NCBI RefSeq assembly: GCF_018691265.1
Contig: NW_024881327.1
Span: forward strand, 26,901,936-26,965,935
Source: Tyto alba
Taxonomy: Eukaryota > Chordata > Aves > Strigiformes > Tytonidae
Reading direction: 5' to 3'
DNA length: 64,000 nt
The position numbers were made by a program, and so were the translations under genes. This document shows positions 39,680 through 64,000 of this stretch, piece after piece; position 1 is the first letter of the stretch, and every line of letters starts with the position of its first letter. The notes beneath the pieces were generated by a model. It had not been told where the DNA came from. It saw only the letters and a list, made by a program, of their open reading frames with translations, and ran no database searches.

Positions 39680-40561
39680 GTAGGAATATGATAGTAAGAA
39701 ACTACTAGAATAGATTAATTATTTGAAAGTAACAGTGAGAGCTGCTGGAGGAAAGATGCTGAAATTTGGTAGCGGACAAAAAGACTTCATTTATTTCTAT
39801 TCATGTTAACAGGCTTTGTGTAACCTCAGCCTAGATCACTTATTGTTTCAGTGATTGGGTTTCTGCTTTTATAAGCAAACAGTGTTAATTTCAGTAACAT
39901 GGCTTTCACTGAGGGCTTTTTGATTCTGTTGCAGAAGTCATAAGGTAGTTTCAAAATGTTACTTTGTCCTTTACTGAGTATATAGTTGCACTGTGAACCT
40001 ATTCTGTTTCACTTACTGTAAGTGAACAGTGCCTGCAATAACTGTCTGCTCAATTTATTCATGTTTGTATTTCTAATTCTTTTATAGTATAGGCATGGTT
40101 TTATCTCATAACTAATTTCTTCAGATAGAGAAACAGCATTTGCATGAAGGCCCATTAATTGCCTGTTCCTGTTCTTAACTGTTAATGAATAGCATCTTAC
40201 TGTATGATGTTTAGTGTCTGTCCATATCTTCTGTAACTGGATTTCTGTTTCATACTATCCATTATTTCTCAGATATAGATATTAGACATTGCAGTGATAT
40301 CTGTGGACCTGCCTCTACTTTTCAGTTAATAGCCATCCATGCCCTTTTTCCCTCCTCCCAAAGGAGGGAAATTTTCTTTTCAAAGAAAACCAAAACCAAC
40401 ACCAAAACCCTCACATAGCCTTTTAATGTTTTCTAATCTAACCTGCTGTAAGACCGTTATCTCCTAAATGAAAGTTTACTTTATAAGCAAGGAAAATGGG
40501 TGAGGAGACATAGGGCATAAACTCTTCGGTAACTACAGTATTTTGTTTTAAAGCTGACCAA

Positions 40562-40599
40562 AATCATAGAATCATAGGATGCTTTGGATTGAAAGGGAC
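40562..40599 (-). mobile_element. CR1 LINE 3'-end fragment, piece 1 (interrupted by LTR-2)
   Basis: The + strand reads AATCATAGAATCATAGGATG and then a GGATTGAAAGGGAC-type segment. This is the reverse complement of the well-known CR1 3' end with its ATTCTATG tail. The element is cut at GGGAC and resumes after LTR-2 with CTTAAAGATCATCTGGTTC. The CR1 is therefore older than the LTR. Confidence 0.9.
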
Positions 40600-41416
40600 T
40601 GTCATGGTTTGAGCCCAGAGGCAACTGAGCATCAGGCAGCCGTTCACTCACCCTTTCCCCCTCAGGACTGGGAAGGAGAAAATAAAGCAAAAGTCTCAGG
40701 AATCCAGATAAGGACAGGGAGGGACGATTCACTCGTTATGGTCATGGGCAAAAGACAGACTAGTTTGCTTGTTAGGGGAAGAAAAAAGAACATAAATTTA
40801 ATTTGAACACTAGCAACAACAGTACTTAATAGACAGAGTAGGACAATGAGAAGCATTACCACATCTTGAAAACACCTCCCCCCAGCTGTCCCTTCTTCCC
40901 AGGCCCAGCTTTCCTCCCGATCTCTCTGCCTCCTCCCCCAGTGGCGCAGGGGGCAGCGGATGGGGGTTACAGTCAGCTCACCACTTCTTCTCCCTTGGTA
41001 GGTGGGGAGGAACACCGTACATTCCTCCCCTGCTCCACGTGGCTCCTCTCTCACTGCAGACAGTTCTCCATGAACCTTCTCCAGTGTGAGTCCTCCCCAC
41101 GGGATGCAGCTGTTCCCACACTGACCCAGCGTGGGTCACCCCTGCATGTTGTGGCGTACCTCCCTGCCTTCCTTCTCATTCCTTCCACTTACGTCAGTGT
41201 TCACAGAGGTGTCCTCCTCCCAAGTCCCAACCCCCTCCCAGGTTCTCCTTCTTAAATATGTTATTGCAGAGGCACAGCCACCATCACTAATTGGTTCTCC
41301 CTTGGCCAGGGGTGGGTCTGACTTGGAGCCAGGGGAGCTTCGAGAAGCTCCTCACAAGGGCTCACCACTGTAGCTCCCTCCCCTGCTACCAAAAACCCTG
41401 CCACACAAACCCAACA
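40600..41416 (-). mobile_element. Solo LTR of an avian endogenous retrovirus (LTR-2, 817 bp), nested in CR1
   Basis: On the + strand it starts TGTCATGGTTTGAGCC and ends CACACAAACCCAACA. A perfect 5-bp duplication GGGAC flanks it at 40595-40599 and 41417-41421, and removing one copy restores an uninterrupted CR1 sequence. On the minus strand there is CCAAT (41290-41294), TATTTAAG (41251-41258) and ATTAAA (40797-40802), in promoter-to-polyadenylation order. It shares long similar blocks with LTR-1. No internal retroviral genes remain, consistent with LTR-LTR recombination. Confidence 0.92.
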
Positions 41417-41446
41417 GGGACCTTAAAGATCATCTGGTTCTTCTAG
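41417..41446 (-). mobile_element. CR1 LINE 3'-end fragment, piece 2
   Basis: Continues the CR1 sequence after LTR-2 (GGGACCTTAAAGATCATCTG and a few further bases), beginning with the second copy of the duplicated target GGGAC. Similarity to CR1 fades after about 30 bases, so the copy is a short, 5'-truncated insertion. Confidence 0.85.
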
Positions 41447-41734
41447 CTAAATAATATGCGTGATAGGGATGATCTAAGGAAATCTATGAATCAGTAATAG
41501 TACTAATTTTTCTACTAGCTCTGGCCTCCCCTCCTACTGCCACATTTTTTTTTCAGTTAAGGATGTTTTTTATGAATCGCTAGTAGTCATGTATTAAATT
41601 ACATATAGGTTCTAAAAATATGCTGAGTGAAGAAAGGTAAAAAATACAGCATGTAACTTTTGAAATCTGGTAATATAGAAATAAACTAGTTTTCATGAAA
41701 ATGTAATACTTTTAAAATAATTCGTTTTGATTTT

Positions 41735-41760
41735 GTGTGTATATGTGTGTGTATGTGTGT
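41735..41760 (+). repeat. GT-rich dinucleotide tract
   Basis: Alternating TG interrupted by TATG units, in intron 3. Simple sequence only. Confidence 0.8.
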
Positions 41761-42725
41761 AAGTTCTTACTTATTTGTTTTGTTATTTGTAATCTACTTG
41801 GGGTTCACTGAGATCTGAATTTTAATGGTACTTTAGAGAGTCAGAGCAGACTGACTCCCTTGTGGAGCTAGGGAATTTTGAACATTGTTTGGCAAAAGGA
41901 ATTAAGATTTTTTTCTCTCAGTTCATTGCTGAATGTATGAAGCCCATATGAAGATCAATTCTCCATCAGTGCAGAAGATTGCAGAGTAAAAAGAGATTGG
42001 CGAAGTATGGGTGAGAGGAGGATCCAGAGTGCACAGCCACAGCATTCAGCAGGGAAGCTAGAGCTGTTGTTGGGCCAACCTCATTCACCCAGAGATCTTT
42101 ACAGAGTTAGGAATTCGAGTCTAAAAAGTGGCTTTAGCTGCACTGATATGGTGTCTGAGCTAGTAAGTGTACTTTATGAATAAAAAGAGCGTGATTGAAA
42201 CCCAAGAGGGACTCTGAGAGTAAGAAGGTATCTAGTTAACACTCATTCTCTCAGCTCAGTAAGAGATGAGAAAAGGAAGGAGGAGGAAGGCATGTAGTGT
42301 TGCCTGTCCCTATCATGAAAAAGTAAAATAGGTGTTTATTGGGATTATAAGTTGTTTCTCTTGGAAGCATAACCAGACCAAGAGGGCTGCTATTAGATCT
42401 CAGTGTGCAAAATCAGTAGTTTTTTATTTTCAAACAGTACAATTCTTTTAGTTGTCATTGAGGTTTTAATTGGAACAAAAATGTAGATTTAGCTAAAAGA
42501 GATGAAACTTTGGAAAATGAGAAGGAAATTATGTTGATACACTTCTAAACTGTTAAAAAATGTAGCATTTTAGTACCAGTGCTTTCCCTTTATGATTCCC
42601 AGTGCATCAAGAAGCTACCGGAGAGGAATTTTTTTATAGAGCATATATTGCATTTCTTAAAATATTTTTGCTTGTACAGCTTGAAACTGAAATAGCTTGT
42701 ATTTTTCTTCTTTTGTTTGTTGTAG

Positions 42726-42815
42726 GAATCAGACTTGGCAATTTCCTACTCTTGTCCTAAGACACCAAAACTTCATGATCACGCAGAAGCGTATCTTGGC
42801 CATCTCAGTGACTGA
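42726..42815 (+). other. Candidate cryptic or alternative terminal exon of FRYL
   Basis: It follows a long pyrimidine-rich stretch ending tgtag. If spliced to exon 3 (phase 0) it would add 29 residues (ESDLAISYSCPKTPKLHDHA and nine more) and then stop at TGA 42813-42815. I see no strong donor before the LTR that begins 41 bases later. A + strand AATAAA lies inside that LTR at 42999-43004. This could be a real short-isoform exon, a poison exon or chance, and I do not recall this peptide from any known FRYL isoform. Confidence 0.3.
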
Positions 42816-42856
42816 AAGCAAATGTGTCTCTGGGGTTCAGGCCTGTTCATGATTAG

Positions 42857-43464
42857 TGTCGTGGTTTGAGCCTGGTCGGCAGCCAACCACCCTGCAGCCG
42901 ATCACCCACCCTTCCCCCCCCACACCTGGGAACGGGGGAGGGAATTGGAGGGGTAAAGGGAGACTCGCAGGCTGAGATAGGAACAGTTTAATAATGGTAA
43001 TAAAATGAAAACAATGACAGCAATAGAAAATATAAACAGGCAATGCACAATATAATTGCTCGCCACCCGCTGACCGATACCCAGCCCGTTCCCAGCTAGC
43101 CATCCCAAAATACCAAGATCCCGCAATCTCAATCCCAGAAGCGAGAGAGTGAGAGAGAAGAGAGAGAGAGACCCTTCCCAACCGCCCCTCCTCTATATAG
43201 TGAGCATGACGTTCCATGATATGGAATATTTCACTGGCCAGTTAGGGTCAGGTGCTCTGTCCATGCTCCCTCCCTGCTCCCTGTGCCCTGGCGCACGGGC
43301 AGAACATGAGGAGTCGGAGAGTCCTTGAAGTCTCGGTAGCAGCTGAAAACATCAGTGTGCTATCAGCATTCTTCCCATACCAAACCCAATGCTGAATCTA
43401 AAACACAGCACTCATCTAGTCCCTGAAAAGGAATATTAACTCTATTTCAGCCCAAACCAGGACA
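42857..43464 (-). mobile_element. Solo LTR of an avian endogenous retrovirus (LTR-3, 608 bp)
   Basis: On the + strand it starts TGTCGTGGTTTGAGCC and ends CCCAAACCAGGACA. A perfect 5-bp duplication ATTAG flanks it at 42852-42856 and 43465-43469. The first 40 bases nearly match those of LTR-1, while the interior is shorter and includes a GA-rich run near 43141-43171. CTATATAG at 43193-43200 is a TATA box that reads the same on both strands. ATTAAA on the minus strand at 42987-42992 supports minus orientation, but the + strand also has AATAAA at 42999-43004, so orientation is less certain than for LTR-1 and LTR-2. Confidence 0.92.
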
Positions 43465-46400
43465 ATTAGGCACAGCTTGAGCAATGTTTTCAGGATCAGG
43501 ATTCTGGCCATAGCTGGAATTTGGACTCTAGCATCTTAGTATAATTTTGCTTCTCTCTCTTTCTCCTTACCTCTCAACGTACTGTTGGGCATGTTAAGTG
43601 CAGCAATTAGCAATATGTTATGGCTTTTAAGACTGGAGCACACTTTGCTGTTTCATTCTGAGGAATGTAAGTGTGTGTCATGATGACTAGTGCAGCCCCA
43701 TCCTCTTGGGCATGACATGGTCTCTTTTTGTCTGGATTGCTGCTTGCAACCTAGGAATAATTTAATTCTAAAAGGGTTTTCTTTATATAAAGATGATCTT
43801 GAATTACCTATCCAAGCAGTAAGGTAATTATTTTAAATAAAATGAGTAAGCACATAGCTCACGTTCTGCTTAGCGGCTATATAATATGAGCAAAGATTTC
43901 ATCTTCCTGATAATTCCGGTGCCTTTTCATTAGAACGTTGAGGATGCAAAACTTGGCAGGGAATAAATAATGTAAAACTGATTTTTCATTTCAAGAGGAA
44001 AATGCTTTATAAAGCCAGCAGTTTCTGGGTTTAGCACTTTACCAATTACAGATTTTTTTTAATGCATGTGATACAGCTTGTTTCTGTGGAAGATGATGTA
44101 AGTTGCCAAACTGCTGGAATGTTTATGAATGGTAGTAGTATTAATATACTATGTAAACTTGCAAGAAAACCTAAGGAAAAAGTTTAGTAAAGCTTTATAT
44201 GCAGTTTTCTTCTTTTTCTTCTACTAATAAACCCATCATTTCAGAAGGACAGCAGAGTAGAATTGCTTTGTGGTATCATTTTACACTGACAGCACAGGGT
44301 AACTTAAGTGTTCGCTTAATCTGTTCCTGTCCTGTTGTGTGTGTAGTTGCTGTACGAATATAGCTATGTGCAACATATTAAATGTATCATTATTTTTAGA
44401 GAAATGGAAGTTAATGTATTTCCCCAGTGTTTATGTTATTTGAGGTATGGGAATTGACAGTAAATTCTGAAGGCAAAATGCATTTTGGATTGCTGTGGTT
44501 GGTGATAGATTCCTTCATCGAGTTTAGCTTTAGCTTGCATTCTAAGGATTACCAGATAAATTGACAATTTTATGCGGAGTCTTATATCTTCAGTTTAGTA
44601 ACTCATGAGGTGGGTTCATTCTTTCTCCTTTCTGAATCTGCCCTCCCACCCCCCCCAAGTATATTACTGATTTTAACTTGTAATTTCTGCTCATGGCCAG
44701 AGTGAGGTCAATAAAGATGTTTGAGTACTCCAAGCTGATGCAAGCAACAGCAACATTTATTGCACATGAAATCTCGGTGTAGATTTTTTGAAGCTTTATC
44801 AATACAAATGAGTCTTTCAAGTTCTTTTTTCTGATGCTTCCTCTTACTGAAGGATGATAGTTTTAATAGTAGCCCATAAGTGTCTCAAATTTCCTCATAG
44901 TTTTTCTTTTCTCCTCTCCCTCTTCAGAAGTTTTCACTATTTTTTTTTTTCACAAGGAAGTTTGTTAGACCTCTACCACATCCGAAAATTCTCTTGAGCA
45001 ACATCTTAATTTGTACACGTTCCTTTGATCATGCACTGCTTCATTTGAAATCACAATGTAACTTTAAAGTGGTACAATTGAGCTGATTTTTGCTATTCAC
45101 TTCTAGAAATCAGATGTATGTTGGTTGACTGACCAGGTATTTGTTTTGTATGGATATTGGTGCACAAGGAAAAGGCTTACAGGTGTCCAAAAGAAGTCAT
45201 AAAGATTTCAACTTTTATTAGTATAAGTACGAAGGTGTTCTCAAAATTTAGCCTTTCTTCTGAGATGCAAGGCATTATAGCAAACCTACAGAGTATTTCT
45301 AGCTCCTCTTTCTTTTCTCCATTAAAAAGGCTTCGTATGGGTTTGTGGTGACTGCAATAACTGCCTTCATCTTTTTGTGCATTTAATTCAACATACATGC
45401 CCCTCCTGCAGCAGGCATCTGTAGTTTTTCTATTGAATCCCTTTTTAGTAAGTGTCCTACTGACAGATTATAAGAAAAAACCACCTCATTATTCTAGTAA
45501 AAAGTTCTTAATGACACCTAGTTCCTCTTCCAATTGTTTGTATTGCATACTGGGATTTAAAATTTTATGAATTTATAGAATGAGATTATGATTTTACTTA
45601 TTTTGAGGAAGTTTCTCTGCTTGTTCATGTAATTAGAGGATTTTTCAGAGATTCAAAAATACCACTTAATTATTGTGACTTGAATAGTTGATTGGTTAAC
45701 AAGCTGAGTATTCAGGTGGTTGAAAGAGATCCTCCTGAGGTTTCCATATGGTTAACCTTCCCCAAACCTGAAAAAACAAGATGCTTCAAATGAGGACAAA
45801 GAAATAAAGGCACTGATGATCTTGGTTTTCCTAATAGTGAAATAGGTAAATTATAGCATGCTTCTATTGAAACATCTTATTTGAAAGATGCAAGAGGTAG
45901 TTAATACGTGGCATCAATGAGCAACATGGCAACTCTCCTTTTCCAACCAGTGTTTTGGGGATGGGATTGCTCCCTGCTCCCTCTTGGCAGGGAGTTTACA
46001 GCTGCTTTATGCTGTCTTTCTCCAGTTATTCTTCTCTGTTGTGTTCTGTTAAAGTTTAAGGAAGCCTAGAGAATTTACATTTCATACTATCTTAAAGTCT
46101 TTCTTCTGTAGTGGATTCTGTTGCCACCGTTTCACAGATAAGTTTACAACTCATGGGTTTTCTGAAAGAGAACGGTAGATATGGGAGTTATGCTGAAAGT
46201 AAATATAGCTTGAGATCTAGACCAGTCGGATGTATTAAAAGTAGAGTAGAATGTGTAAATGCTTTTATTTTTGCTTGTATAATAACCAAAGAAGCATGTT
46301 TTTGAAGATTACATACTTGCTCAGTTTAGGAAGGTTACCTCTTATCTGTCATTTGTAATGTAAAGGTGCATACACTTCAGATATACATATGTTAACATTC

Positions 46401-46627
46401 AGGGACATCCTAAAATCTCTGCTGTTTTTGCAATGATTTTATATGGGCTATCTGTATAAATTTAGGATTCTGTGATCCCCATTAGCTTCAGAATACTTTT
46501 TCTGCTTAAATTTGTCATAATTGTCTCAGTGCATTATATTTACATTAATTGTCCTAGGTGAAAACAATACGTAAAGTTTCTACTTTCTAAAATTATATAT
46601 GTTTTTTAATATTAAAAAACAATTTGA

Positions 46628-59639
<13,012 letters not shown>

Positions 59640-59684
59640 ATGCCATCTAACAACAGTATCAGAAAACAAATAGAAACACTGCAG
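59640..59684 (+). CDS. FRYL: FRYL coding exon 12 (15-codon microexon, likely cassette)
   Basis: The acceptor is atttag and the donor CAG|gtgagt; both ends are phase 0. It encodes MPSNNSIRKQIETLQ, residues 398-412. Skipping it joins SHLK directly to [14 protein letters not shown], which is the form I recall for the reference FRYL and FRY proteins. Good splice sites, an open frame and a multiple-of-three length argue for a regulated cassette exon inserting a polar, probably helical segment. Confidence 0.8.

Positions 59685-64000
<4,316 letters not shown>

Noticed and set aside
40481..41373. Open frames up to 130 codons on both strands
   Set aside because: They fall within solo LTR-2, and similar frames occur in the matching part of LTR-1, so they are repeat-derived.
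42837..43217. 126-codon minus-strand frame
   Set aside because: Contained almost wholly in solo LTR-3; no protein family features.

Overview
This is vertebrate genomic DNA carrying the 5' part of one large split gene on the + strand. The gene is FRYL (furry homolog-like), identified by reading spliced exons that together encode a protein nearly identical to what I recall of vertebrate FRYL. The genome is probably avian, perhaps a songbird. The basis is a CR1 LINE 3' end with the usual ATTCTATG-type tail, three short related solo LTRs of a kind common in bird genomes, and compact introns. The species cannot be fixed from the sequence.

Layout. Bases 1-6370 are AT-rich upstream DNA with no gene I can recognise. 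A CpG island (about 6375-6745) holds the first coding exon, which ends in a strong splice donor. Intron 1 is about 26 kb and contains one solo LTR (28345-29414). Exon 2 (32977-33176) contains the methionine normally regarded as the FRYL start. Exons 3-14 follow at 39626, 46700, 47295, 49764, 50319, 50847, 52049, 55140, 56715, 59640, 63011 and 63746. All 13 junctions keep reading frame. The joined coding sequence is 1,449 nt, or 483 codons. It covers roughly the first sixth of a protein of about 3,000 residues, and the gene continues past base 64000.

Mobile DNA. Three related solo LTRs (one in intron 1, two in intron 3) each have a perfect 5-bp target-site duplication. Their promoter and polyadenylation-like motifs point to the minus strand, antisense to FRYL. 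The second is inserted inside an older CR1 fragment. A fourth, less certain LTR-like block lies in intron 2 in the sense direction. No internal retroviral genes were seen.

Most worth checking: (i) the CpG-island exon, which gives FRYL a 52-residue N-terminal extension resembling the start of its paralogue FRY; (ii) an exon-like block in intron 3 (42726-42815) that would end the protein early and lies 41 bp from a solo LTR; (iii) a 45-nt symmetric exon (59640-59684), a likely alternatively spliced cassette; (iv) three CpG-dense patches in otherwise AT-rich introns. I saw no bacterial-type operon, CRISPR array, tRNA, rRNA or other novel system. Apart from the exons, the open reading frames in the window look like chance or repeat-derived reading frames.
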